Shown one piece after another: positions 54,217-64,000 of a stretch of 64,000 bases of DNA. Source of the stretch: Magicicada septendecula. Its lineage: Eukaryota; Arthropoda; Insecta; Hemiptera; Cicadidae. Position 1 is the first letter of the stretch. Each line of letters begins with the position of its first letter. The translations under genes and the position numbers were made by a program. The notes under the pieces were generated by a model. It was not told where the DNA came from. It was given only the letters and a program-made list of their open reading frames with translations, and searched no databases. The DNA is taken from the NCBI GenBank assembly GCA_034769895.1, contig CM068375.1, positions 257,346,768 through 257,410,767 on the forward strand, given 5' to 3'.

Positions 54217-56506
54217 TGTGCCGTACGTAGGTGTACGGCAAATAGCGGTTCTAAGGATTCCGGGCGTTATTTTCTTGCATCTGGGGAGTTCGCTTTGGAC
54301 AGGTTCTCTTTGCTATCTATGAGACGTTACGGCGACTGTTTGTTACGCTCCCGCCATCTAGTAGTCGTCGCTGTAACTTCGGACTAGGGTATTTTCCTTT
54401 CCCGCTGCTAGAGTGAGCCTGCTGTATTCCGTTGTGGGTTGTAGAGCGCCTTTGGAACTCGGCCAGCTGTAGTTATCAGCTGTGGAGTTTTGTCTTGACT
54501 CGAGTTTTGGGTTGATGTCAGCTGTTCTATTCGGGAGCTGTTCACCACGTGTTGGTCTCAATTGTTGAGTGCTGAAAAGTTTCGTGGTTTTCTTTTTTTT
54601 TTTATGCCGGCGTTGAGTGAAACCATTATGTCAGGCTAAGGGAAAAGCGTGCTAGGGGTCCTCGGGGGGCCGGCATCCGTGAATCTGGGAAGACCAGGAT
54701 GTGAATTATGTGATAGATTGTGTGAGTATTGAACAGGTATTGTGATGTGAGGTATTGATGCACCATGAACAGGTATGGAAAAATAAAATTATTAAATTTT
54801 GCCCTGGGACTTTGTGGGTCGGGTCTGGCTGATTTCTCTAACACTACAAAAAAAAAAGAGAGGGGACAATAGTTTCTTAATACTGGAGTTTTGTCACTTC
54901 TTGGTACTCTTGTAATATCATGTACTATTGAAACATGCCGGTTTTTGCAGAACTTGAGTAACTTCGCATGTTTCTCTCTAATGATGAGTAGCTTCGCCGC
55001 TGTTTGCGGTGACCTGGTATTCTATGGACAAAACTTTTCTTACCTACAAAAAAAAAACAAAAAAAACAAAAACAAAAAAAAACAAAACTTAAGAAAATGT
55101 GTTGGGAATCGGCCGGGGCGTTCATTTGGCCTAGTGAAGCAAAATTCCTTAATTGCTCTTTGAATGACTCAGGGTGATATTTGTCTTGTGTTGAATTGCC
55201 AGAGCATGTAATGGCCAGTACATCTTTTACTATAGTCTGTGTGGAACTTGTATTGTGGCTGCCTTTTTATTGGAACTTGTAGATCTGGTTGGGAAAAGAG
55301 TTGCAGTCTACCTCCAGTTGTAACAATGCCTTACCTTGTGATAAAACAGTAATTCAGAAGCATCCAACGTATTAAATAAAATGTCTGAACTGTTCTACAA
55401 GAGGAAATTTTCTCTCTTTATGTATTTATAATGTTTGTAGAGATATATGTAACTGATTATCTGATGTTTTTTATATAATTGTGCACTCTGAAATCTGTAA
55501 GCCTTGGGGCTACACCAGTTTATTTTATGGCAGGGGGGAGCACATGCACTTGTGAGTTCCACACAAGTATATATTATCTATCTCATTTTGCATGTTACTT
55601 TATTGATTAGATGAGTTTTTTTTTTCCTAGTGTTTGAGTTAGATTTCAGAGGGCGCATGTTGTTGGGTAATGTAATTGTTTGCATTGTTGTGGCTGTAAT
55701 GCTTGTTAAAGGTTTTATATATTTTGTATAGTGTTCAGTATGGCCTGTAAGAGTTCTTTATATGTTTTATATATTTTGCATAGTTTTCAGTATGGCCTGT
55801 CAGAGATTGTAAATGTTTTATATATTTTGCATAGTTTTCAGTATGGCATGTAAGAGGTTTTAAATGTTTTATATATTTGCATAGTTTTCAGTATGGCATG
55901 TCAGAGGTTTTAAATGTTTTATATATTTGCATAGTTTTCAGTATGGCATGTCAGAGATTTTAAATGTTTTATATATTTTATAGAATTTCAGTAGGCTATG
56001 TAAGGGTTTTTAAAGGTAATATATATTTTATATACTTTTCATGGAATTTGTCTTAAATATTAAATTTGAATGTTTTGAAAATTTTAGATTCTGGTTACCC
56101 TGTCATGGATTTTGAATATTCACATATTTTCTATAATTTTGATAGAATACCTTCTGTCTGGACACTATGAATCATTTTCAGAAAACATGTAATATTTTGT
56201 AGATGTTTTACAGATTTATATATTTCTCCTGAAATAATTTTACATATTAAATTTTGAATATTTTTTGAAATTTTAAATTGGAGTGTCATGTAATATAGTG
56301 AATATTTCACCTACTTATAGATTTTAATGGAATAACCTCACAACCTGATTTTATGAGATTTCATTGTAACAAAACACTATATGATAGCCTCAATAAACTT
56401 GTGTTAATTGTTGAAGTTTTAAAACTGAGGTCACCTCATTCCTCCAATTACCCAAAGGTTATCCAGCATGCGGATATTCTTCCACTAGGAGGCCTCTCCT
56501 AGTTCA
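54217..56506 (+). repeat. 5' LTR (long, about 2.3 kb)
   Basis: Starts TGTGCCGTACG. The start is fixed by comparison with the 3' copy at 62039, since homology ends at exactly this point. The 3' boundary is less certain: I place it at CA (56505-56506), six bases before a possible primer-binding site (TGGTGAGCCGGTCATC from 56513); AATAAA lies at 56392-56397. An inverted repeat TGCCGTAC-GTAGGT-GTACGGCA (54219-54240) opens the LTR. The U3-like part contains a tandem repeat at 55715-55990. Confidence 0.8.
55715..55990 (+). repeat. Tandem repeat in the 5' LTR
   Basis: Units of about 46-48 bp: TTTTATATATTT(TG)GCATAG, TTTTCAGTATGGC(A/C)TGT(C/A)AGAG and (A/G)TTTTAAATG, repeated about six times, degenerate at the ends. 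The 3' LTR carries the same array at about 63535-63810 with one unit fewer. Confidence 0.85.
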
Positions 56507-57006
56507 GTGAAATGGTGAGCCGGTCATCAAGGTAAGTTGTGGTTTTTTGAAATTTATTTTTCGGTTGTCAGTTTTGGATAGTTTAAAAATTGTTGTGACG
56601 TCATGGGTGATGAGCGGCTCACAAATGGGAGCAGAGCGTGGTTGGACGTTGTCCTGGCCACCTCAGAAACGAAAATTGGAAATGGATGAGGTGACCTCCA
56701 TATTTTAGTGGGATATGTTATGTTAAGTATGTGATGTTTAGCAGTGTTGTAAATCTTGGTCTTTGGGTGCGGTTGCCGGGCCGGGACCCCTAGGGGGGGG
56801 GTTGAGCACAGCCTGGCGATTTCTGATGGTTTTGGGGGTTCTTGAGTGTTTATTTGTTTGTTTGTGTTTTTGTGTAATCATGGTTGTCTTTGTTGTCGTA
56901 TCGCACTTCCTCTTGGTCTTCATTGTTGGTCCGGTGCCGGGTCGGGGACCCTGAGGCACCTTGATTGTCAGCTCTTGTTGAATTCAGTTTCTTGTTGTTG
57001 GATACT
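56507..57006 (+). other. Untranslated leader of the Gypsy element
   Basis: About 500 bases between the putative primer-binding site and gag. It contains GGGACCCCTAGGGGGGGGGT near 56783. There is no open frame of interest; a TTG-started extension of gag to 56965 is possible but not needed. Confidence 0.55.
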
Positions 57007-58416
57007 ATGGCGGAGCAGGGGCAGAGTAGGAGTCGTGAAGGCCGCGGTCTGGTGCCTGAATATTTCACAAAGGACGAACTCCTTTTCGAGATACGCTTGC
57101 GGGGTGGGGTTCCCCAGAGGGACGTGGCGTCCTTGCGGCGTCAACTGCGGGAACTGCTGGTGGGTGACGCTCCCATCCGGAGGGTCGAAATCGAGGATTT
57201 GGAGGAGGAGCTGGCCGTATGTGAGGACAAGTGGACCGAGTTCTCCACCCTGATGGAGGACTCGGAATATATGGGGAGTTCCACCCGTGTTTGGCAGCGG
57301 GTGACCCAAAGGATGCACCACTTGTCCGCCCGCCTGAGTAATTTGCTTTTGCAGGATGATCTGGAGGAGGAGGGTACGCGGACGGCGTCGGCCCTCCAGT
57401 CAAAGATTGGTCTACCTGGGGAGGCTCCCGAAAGCCCTAGTAACCTGAAGGAGATGCCCATGCGCCAGACCGTGGCTCCTGAGCGGGTGGGTCTCCTAGG
57501 GGAGCCTTGTAGCGCTCTGGTGGAGGAACGTCCGTCTATTTCGGTGGGCAGTCGCCCCCAGGGATTTCAGGGGGAGCATGTGGAAGTGCCTCGAGGGTTG
57601 GGTACTGCACCTGCTAGTGTTAAGTATGAATCGTTGCCGAACCCCATTTATGACCTCCTCCGTCGGCTTCCAGTGGTCGACGGTTTGGACCCTGACCAGC
57701 TTGTCCAATTCCTTGAAGGGGTTTTCGGCATTTTTGATGTCCCTGGGGTGACCGGCGCTGCCCTGTTAAATTTGATTTACCCGTATTGTCGGGAGCCCCT
57801 GCTGGATCGTGTGGTCTGGCATCTTGGCGCGGGCGGGGATTTTGAGGCGTTCCACAAAGATGTGTTGGAACTGTTTTTCCCCGGGAGGCTGCGTGACCGG
57901 ATGCGGCAGCGATTTTTCTACAGATTTCAGGGGCAAGGGGAAGAGTTGAACGTATTTATAAACTCGATCAAGAGTGCTGCCCGTGTGCTGCGGGTGGATG
58001 TGTCGGAGGCTGAGGTGGTGCGGGTTATCTTGGAGGGCCTTAATCCGCAGGAGAGGTCAAGGTTGGTGTTTTTGGAGCGACCGCGCAGCTTCGCTGATCT
58101 TAGCGAGGCTTGTGTCTTCGCCCGCACCATCCAGATGAACGATGAGGCTCGCTCCGGCCGTTCCGAATTCCCTGTCCCCTGTTCCTCATCTGGTCAGCAG
58201 CGGCCTACCCGGGAGCAACGTGGTGGCAACCTTTGGAACGAGCAACGTGGTGGCCACCCTTGGAAAGAGCAACGTGGTGGCGACTCTGAGAGGCGGGAAG
58301 TCCGCTGCTATTCCTGTGGGAAGATGGGGCACTTGGCCCGGAATTGCCCCCTCGAACGATCGGAGGTCTCGCGGGAAAACCGTCCATCAAAAAACGGCCT
58401 GCGTGGGGGGGATTGA
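57007..58416 (+). CDS. Gag polyprotein
   Basis: Intact, 469 codons, ATG 57007 to TGA 58414-58416. The N-terminal part (residues about 1-130) is acidic and helical (EIEDLEEELAVCEDKW). The central part (about 215-385) is a retrotransposon capsid-type domain: LDPDQLVQFLEGVFGIF, YCREPLLDRVVWHLGAGG, FHKDVLELFFPGRLRDRMRQ. The C-terminal part has a triple EQRGG-type repeat (about 400-425), a probable RNA-binding patch, and a zinc knuckle CYSCGKMGHLARNC (about 433-446, C-x2-C-x4-H-x4-C) for genomic RNA packaging. The last codons overlap pol in the -1 frame. Confidence 0.92.
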   Translation: MAEQGQSRSREGRGLVPEYFTKDELLFEIRLRGGVPQRDVASLRRQLRELLVGDAPIRRVEIEDLEEELAVCEDKWTEFSTLMEDSEYMGSSTRVWQRVTQRMHHLSARLSNLLLQDDLEEEGTRTASALQSKIGLPGEAPESPSNLKEMPMRQTVAPERVGLLGEPCSALVEERPSISVGSRPQGFQGEHVEVPRGLGTAPASVKYESLPNPIYDLLRRLPVVDGLDPDQLVQFLEGVFGIFDVPGVTGAALLNLIYPYCREPLLDRVVWHLGAGGDFEAFHKDVLELFFPGRLRDRMRQRFFYRFQGQGEELNVFINSIKSAARVLRVDVSEAEVVRVILEGLNPQERSRLVFLERPRSFADLSEACVFARTIQMNDEARSGRSEFPVPCSSSGQQRPTREQRGGNLWNEQRGGHPWKEQRGGDSERREVRCYSCGKMGHLARNCPLERSEVSRENRPSKNGLRGGD

Positions 58417-58439
58417 TGGGACGCCGGTCCCTCCCCACG
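58389..58439 (+). promoter_or_regulatory. -1 ribosomal frameshift signal between gag and pol
   Basis: AAAAAAC at 58389-58395 sits in the gag frame as A_AAA_AAC, a classical slippery heptamer. After a 6-base spacer a stem can form between 58402-58411 (CGTGGGGGGG) and 58430-58439 (CCTCCCCACG): ten pairs including one G.T wobble, loop of 18 bases. Slippage by -1 enters the pol frame, which is open from before the site. The gag stop lies inside the stem region at 58414. Confidence 0.8.
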
Positions 58440-61400
58440 TTTGGTAGCGATGTCGCATCCCAGGTCCCGTTATGTGCAGTTGAGACGGGACACCCATCCG
58501 GGGAGGCCGATCCCAAGTCGATTCGTCCGGGTCTCTCCGTGTGTCCATTTTTGGAGCTGGAGGTCGGGAAGGGCCGGGTTAAGGCCCTGGTGGACTCCGG
58601 ATCGGCACGGTGTCTTATCTCCTACCGTGTTTACCAGCAGTTGGTCCGGGAGTCATTGATCCGGTCGAATACTCCTTCGTCGGTGGTATGTTGGACGGCC
58701 TCGAGGGAGGTCTTGCCGACCTCCATATTGGTGGCTTTTAAATTTAAAATAAACTATTTTTCGTGGGTTTGGGAGTTTCTCGTGGCTCCGAACTTGAGCG
58801 TGGACTGTATTGTGGGTGCGGATTTTATTATGAAAAGTGGCATGGTTCTCGATATCCAGGGGCACGTATGCTTCTTTAAGTTCAACCGTGCAGTACGCAT
58901 CCCCTTTCTGGGATATCGGGATGAGGCGGGGGAAGGTCTTGAAGTACTTCAACCCCCGGCGTACATTAATACTTTAAGCCCATCTCTACAAACTGCTTTC
59001 CGTAAATTGTGTGATGAGTTCCCCGAGGTGCTGACCGCCAACCTCGGACTCACTCACAATTTGGAGTATCGGATCCGCCTGTGCGACTCCGCGGTAGTCC
59101 GTTCGCACCCGTATAAATTCGCTCCGCCTAAGATGACCATCTTGCGTGACAAGGTGCAGGAATTGTTGGACCAGGGGGTTATTGAACCTTCCACGTCGGC
59201 CTATGCCAGTCCAGCATTCCTGGTGCCTAAACCGGGAGTGAGGCATAGGCTGGTCATCGATTATCGAAAATTGAATCAGAATATTGAAGTTGAGTCGGTG
59301 CCCCTCCCGGACCTGCATTCGGCCTTTGACTGGTTTTCGCAGGCCCGATATTTCACCATTTTCGACCTGAATTCAGCATACCACCAGATACCCTTACACA
59401 GGTATTCTCGGCCGTTTACTGCCTTTTGCGTGCCGTGGAACTTGTACCAATACAAGAGAGTCCCCATGGGACTGGCGGTTGGTGCGCAGACGTTAACCCG
59501 TCTATTAGACTCCGTGTTCCACGACATTAAATTCCAATATGTGTTTAATTATCTGGACGATCTGCTCATTTACAGCTCCACTCTTGAAGAACACATGAAC
59601 CATCTCCGTGAGGTGTTGTGTCGCTTGAGGCGCGCGGGGCTTACAGTGAATCCCGACAAGGTGAAATTTGCCCAGGAGGAAATTTCTTTCCTCGGTCACC
59701 TTGTCTCTCATAAAGGGGTCACGGTTGATCCAGAGAGGACGCAGGCAATTCGGGATTTTCCTCCTCCACGGGATGCTAAAGGGGTGGCCCGCTTCGTGGG
59801 CATGGTGAATTTTTACCGGCGGTTCATCCCGGGGGCTGCTGAGATTGCGGCTCCCCTAAATTCCTTAAGGAAAAAAGGGGCCAAATTCGTGTGGGGAGAC
59901 GCACAGCAACGTGCCTTCGAGTCCCTAAAGGAGTCCATTTTGTCGCCGCCCGTGCTTCGGATGCCCGATTTCACGAAGCCTTTCATTGTGCAATCCGACG
60001 CCAGCTCTGTGGCGATCGGGGCCGTGCTCTCTCAGGAGGTGGATGGTGCTCGGCAGCCAGTTGCATTTGTATCCAGGACCCTTACCAACCCTGAAAAGAA
60101 ATCCTCGGTATATGAGTTAGAGTGTTTGGCGGTAGTCTTCGCCCTTGACAAGTTTAGGAGGTATTTGGAACACGCTGAGTTCCTATTAGAGACGGACAAT
60201 CAGGCTCTCTCGTGGCTTCTGGCGCACCCCCGTCAACTGGGTAAACTTGGCCGCTGGGTGGTCAAGATCTCTTCTTTTAAGTTTCGGGCACAACATATAA
60301 GGGGGACCCAAAATGTTGTTGCCGACGCTCTGTCCCGTATGTATCACCTACCCAGTGAGGAGCCAATAAATGAACCATGCGCCGTACTCCTGGAGTTCCC
60401 CCTCGCCTTCACGGAAGTTATCCCTCATCAGCTTGATGATGAGGTGTTGGGTCCCATCATCGATAGAATCAAATCAGGCGAGATGAAGGCTCCATATCAT
60501 CTGTCCAAGGGCGTCCTCTGCTGCAAGGAACGTAGAGGACGGGTGCCTAAGATAGTGCTGCCGAGCAAGCTGATACCCATGGTCTTCCAATATTATCATG
60601 ATTCCCAGGTTGGAGGCCATTTGGGTGTTTCAAAGACCATCGCCGCGATCAGAAAGAACTTCATCTGGAAAGGCATGGACCGGGACATCGCCACCCGGGT
60701 GAAGTGTTGTCATCTGTGCAGTCTGAGCAAGCCCGCTCAGAATACTAAGTTGGGGTTGCTGTCTTCTGAGGTGGCTGGCAGACCGATGGAGAAGGTTTTC
60801 ATCGACTACGTGGGTCCTTTCCCGCGTAGCAAGGCCGGGAATTCGTTCCTCCTTGTTTGTGTGGACGCCTTCTCCAAGTATGTCTGGCTACTTCCCTTGC
60901 GTCAGGCTAGTACTGCCAATACCATCGTAGCCCTTCAGACCAGTGTTTTTCAGCATTTCGGGCTTCCCTGCATCATTGTCTCAGACAATGGCCCGCAATT
61001 CATCTCGAGGCAATTCCGAAACATGTGTTTCCGGCACGGCATCCGGCATGTAACCACTTCCCCCTACCACCCGTAAGCTTCCCACGCAGAGCGATTCAAC
61101 CGCAATCTGAGATCCGCTCTTATCGCCTATCACGCGGAGCAGCAGAATACGTGGGACCAGAATCTCCAGTGGTTGCAGATGGCGTTCAATTCGTCCCTTC
61201 ATGAAAGCCATCGTGCCGTGCCTTTTGAGGTCATGTTTGGTTTCTCCCCCGCTCATCCCCTTGGTAATTTGTGGAAACTGGAGGATCTTCTCCCGGATTT
61301 GCCTAACGAAGGGGTCGTTCACAGGTGGAAGGATGTGAGGAGAGCCCTGCTCCGATCGCACGAGCGCGTGCGGCGTCGCTATAATGCTGGGAGAGTTCCC

Positions 61401-61625
61401 AACCCTTTTAAGGTGGGTCAGCTGGTTTATTGCAGGAGCCACCCGCTCAGCTCTAAGGTAGAGAGTCGCGCTGCCAAGCTCTGCTATAGATGGTTGGGAC
61501 CCTTCCGGATTTCTGAGTTTGTCTCGCCCGTCACTGCCAGCCTGGTGGGTCCGGAGGATGGGATGAAGGTGAGGGTAGCCCATGTGTCCCATTTGAAGGC
61601 GTGTGCGCAGATGGAGCTTCCGTGA
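58390..61625 (+). pseudogene. Pol polyprotein (PR, RT, RNase H, integrase), one nonsense codon
   Basis: Expressed presumably by -1 frameshift at 58389-58395. Protease: VKALVDSGSARCLISY (D-S-G, near 58585). RT: HRLVIDYRKLNQN, FTIFDLNSAYHQIPLH, RVPMGLAVGAQTL and FNYLDDLLIYSS (YLDD at 59550-59561). RNase H: IVQSDASSVAIGAVLSQEV, YELECLAVVFALDKFRRYL, TDNQALSWLLA. Integrase: HDSQVGGHLGVSKT with CCHLC (HHCC zinc domain), VFIDYVGPF, IIVSDNGPQF, then E in AERFNRNL; the C-terminal part has KVGQLVYCRSHP and YRWLGPFRISE. The only lesion seen is TAA at 61074-61076, just before the catalytic glutamate; the same frame continues to 61625. The copy is therefore disabled in cis by a single stop. Confidence 0.93.
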
Positions 61626-62038
61626 GAGGTAAATTGGTATTGTTCACCCCAGTTAGGATTAGTTAGGGTCCTCGGGTTTGGTTTTCGGGGGGCTTCGCTG
61701 GAGGGATTGTGTTTTATGGTTTTATTTTTTTAGTGTTTTATTGTTTTAGGTGGGGTTAATTGGGGTTTTAAACGTTTTATCGGTATTTTAGCTTCTCTCC
61801 TTTCCTTTCTTCTTTCTTTGCTTTAGGCCGCGGCCGCTCACACTCCCCGTACCTTCTACACACACACACACACCCAGCTACACACCCACACACACCTTGT
61901 CCTTCCTTCTGGTGTTCTTTCGTTTTCCACTTTCGCCGGATTTTATCTTTTTATTGGTTTTTAGTCAGTCCCCGCTTTTCCTCCAGGGGTGGCAGTCCCG
62001 GTGTCGTCCAACCCGTTGGACTCCTTTTGTTGTGGTGG
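61626..62038 (+). other. 3' untranslated region of the Gypsy element
   Basis: No env-like frame. Contains T-rich runs and a CACACA patch near 61858-61895. The bases just before the 3' LTR (TTGTTGTGGTGG) are a poor polypurine tract, which is unusual. Confidence 0.6.
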
Positions 62039-64000
62039 TGTGCCGTACGTAGGTGTACGGCAAATAGCGGTTCTAAGGATTCCGGGCGTTATTTTCTTGC
62101 ATCTGGGGAGTTCGCTTTGGACAGGTTCTCTTTGCTATCTATGAGACGTTACGGCGACTGTTTGTTACGCTCCCGCCATCTAGTAGTCGTCGCTGTAACT
62201 TCGGACTAGGGTATTTTCCTTTCCCGCTGCTAGAGTGAGCCTGCTGTATTCCGTTGTGGGTTGTAGAGCGCCTTTGGAACTCGGCCAGCTGTAGTTATCA
62301 GCTGTGGAGTTTTGTCTTGACTCGAGTTTTGGGTTGATGTCAGCTGTTCTATTCGGGAGCTGTTCACCACGTGTTGGTCTCAATTGTTGAGTGCTGAAAA
62401 GTTTCGTGGTTTTCTTTTTTTTATGCCGGCGTTGAGTGAAACCATTATGTCAGGCTAAGGGAAAAGCGTGCTAGGGGTCCTCGGGGGGCCGGCATCCGTG
62501 AATCTGGGAAGACCAGGATGTGAATTATGTGATAGATTGTGTGAGTATTGAACAGGTATTGTGATGTGAGGTATTGATGCACCATGAACAGGTATGGAAA
62601 AATAAAATTATTAAATTTTTCCCTGGGACTTTGTGGGTCGGGTCTGGCTGATTTCTCTAACACTACAAAAAAAAAGAGAGGGGACAATAGTTTCTTAATA
62701 CTGGAGTTTTGTCACTTCTTGGTACTCTTGTAATATCATGTACTATTGAAACATGCCGGTTTTTGCAGAACTTGAGTAACTTCGCATGTTTCTCTCTAAT
62801 GATGAGTAGCTTCGCCGCTGTTTGCGGTGACCTGGTATTCTATGGACAAAACTTTTCTTACCTACAAAAAAAAAAAACAAAAAAAACAAAAACAAAAAAA
62901 CAAAAAAAACTTAAGAAAATGTGTTGGGAATCGGCCGGGGCGTTCATTTGGCCTAGTGAAGCAAAATTCCTTAATTGCTCTTTGAATGACTCAGGGTGAT
63001 ATTTGTCTTGTGTTGAATTGCCAGAGCATGTAATGGCCAGTACATCTTTTACTATAGTCTGTGTGGAACTTGTATTGTGGCTGCCTTTTTATTGGAACTT
63101 GTAGATCTGGTTGGGAAAAGAGTTGCAGTCTACCTCCAGTTGTAACAATGCCTTACCTTGTGATAAAACAGTAATTCAGAAGCATCCAACGTATTAAATA
63201 AAATGTCTGAACTGTTCTACAAGAGGAAATTTTCTCTCTTTATGTATTTATAATGTTTGTAGAGATATATGTAACTGATTATCTGATGTTTTTTATATAA
63301 TTGTGCAATCTGAAATCTGTAAGCCTTGGGGCTACACCAGTTTATACAGGTTTATGGCAGGGGGGAGCACATGCACTTGTGAGTTCCACACAAGTATATA
63401 TTATCTATCTCATTTTGCATGTTACTTTATTGATTAGATGAGTTTTTTTTCCTAGTGTTTGAGTTAGATTTCAGAGGGCGCATGTTGTTGGGTAATGTAA
63501 TTGTTTGCATTGTTGTGGCTGTAATGCTTGTTAAAGGTTTTATATATTTTGTATAGTGTTCAGTATGGCCTGTAAGAGTTCTTTATATGTTTTATATATT
63601 TTGCATAGTTTTCAGTATGGCCTGTCAGAGATTTTAAATGTTTTATATATTTTGCATAGTTTTCAGTATGGCATGTCAGAGGTTTTAAATGTTTTATATA
63701 TTTGCATAGTTTTCAGTATGGCATGTCAGAGGTTTTAAATGTTTCATATATTTGCATAGTTTTCAGTATGGCATGTCAGAGATTTTAAATGTTTTATATA
63801 TTTTATAGAATTTCAGTAGGCTATGTAAGGGTTTTTAAAGGTAATATATATTTTATATACTTTTCATGGAATTTGTCTTAAATATTAAATTTGAATGTTT
63901 TGAAAATTTTAGATTCTGGTTACCCTGTCATGGATTTTGAATATTCACATATTTTCTATAATTCTGATAGAATACCTTCTGTCTGGACACTATGAATCAT
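62039..64000 (+). repeat. 3' LTR (partial, cut by the window end)
   Basis: Starts TGTGCCGTACG and follows the 5' LTR collinearly to the window edge (64000 corresponds to about 56175). Differences seen: a shorter T run near 62415, a G/T change at about 62620, an A run difference at 62865-62905, a short TATACAGGTTTA difference near 63345, one fewer tandem unit, and a few single substitutions. Confidence 0.93.

Larger units (their letters stand above)
54217..64000 (+). mobile_element. Young Ty3/Gypsy LTR retrotransposon, runs off the window
   Basis: 5' LTR from 54217, leader, gag 57007-58416, pol to 61625, and 3' LTR from 62039 to beyond the window end. Domain order PR-RT-RH-IN assigns it to Ty3/Gypsy. 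There is no env-like gene: only 413 bases separate pol from the 3' LTR. The two LTRs differ by only scattered substitutions and small length changes across the 1.96 kb that can be compared, so insertion is recent, although pol has one nonsense codon. The GC content of gag-pol is far higher than in all surrounding DNA. Confidence 0.92.

Noticed and set aside
56968-57461. Minus-strand frames over gag, and 60981-61592 over pol
   Set aside because: Shadows of the GC-rich plus-strand gag-pol genes; they have no independent domain pattern.

Overview
This window looks like nuclear DNA of an arthropod, most likely an insect. It is AT-rich, has spliced genes with GT..AG introns, is crowded with long (CA)n, (GA)n and (TA)n microsatellites, and is filled with insect-type transposons (Ty3/Gypsy, LINE, pogo/Tigger, fold-back MITEs, and a PolB-bearing element with long terminal inverted repeats). 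Nothing bacterial is visible. The species cannot be named from this sequence alone.

Layout. 1-7.1 kb is AT-rich intergenic DNA with a dead LINE that was later hit by a solo LTR and a fold-back MITE. 7.1-13.1 kb holds a host gene that I assembled by hand: a TATA box, four exons whose phases fit exactly (7175-7193, 7951-8018, 10156-10220, 12565-13003), and a poly(A) signal. It encodes a 196-residue secreted protein with 23 cysteines after the signal peptide. Two MITEs and two microsatellites lie in its introns. 13.1-23.7 kb is AT-rich, with a probable terminal coding exon at 16.14-16.32 kb (minus) and a possible small secreted-protein exon at 22.4-22.5 kb (minus). 23.8-25.8 kb is a 5'-truncated, inactivated LINE.

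28.4-40.2 kb is a decayed Ty3/Gypsy element on the minus strand, lacking its 5' LTR. Its integrase is split by a 6.6-kb insertion (29641-36217, flanked by GTTATA), which itself contains a 2.6-kb pogo/Tigger transposon at 33022-35623 with a C-terminal PHD-like finger.

41.68-52.88 kb is the most unusual part: an 11.2-kb element with long, imperfect terminal inverted repeats. It carries a spliced but broken protein-primed family-B DNA polymerase, a BIR-domain (IAP-like) gene lying antisense inside the polymerase intron, a small OB-fold-like protein, and a protein of a recurrent but unnamed family with an RNase H-like look. No Polinton-type integrase, packaging ATPase, protease or capsid gene is visible. 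Three tandem copies of a candidate promoter plus leader exon precede the polymerase.

54.2 kb to the window end is a young Ty3/Gypsy element on the plus strand, with ~2.3-kb LTRs that are nearly identical. gag and pol overlap in the -1 frame at an A_AAA_AAC slippery site, followed after 6 nt by a strong stem. pol has a single nonsense codon. The 3' LTR runs off the window.
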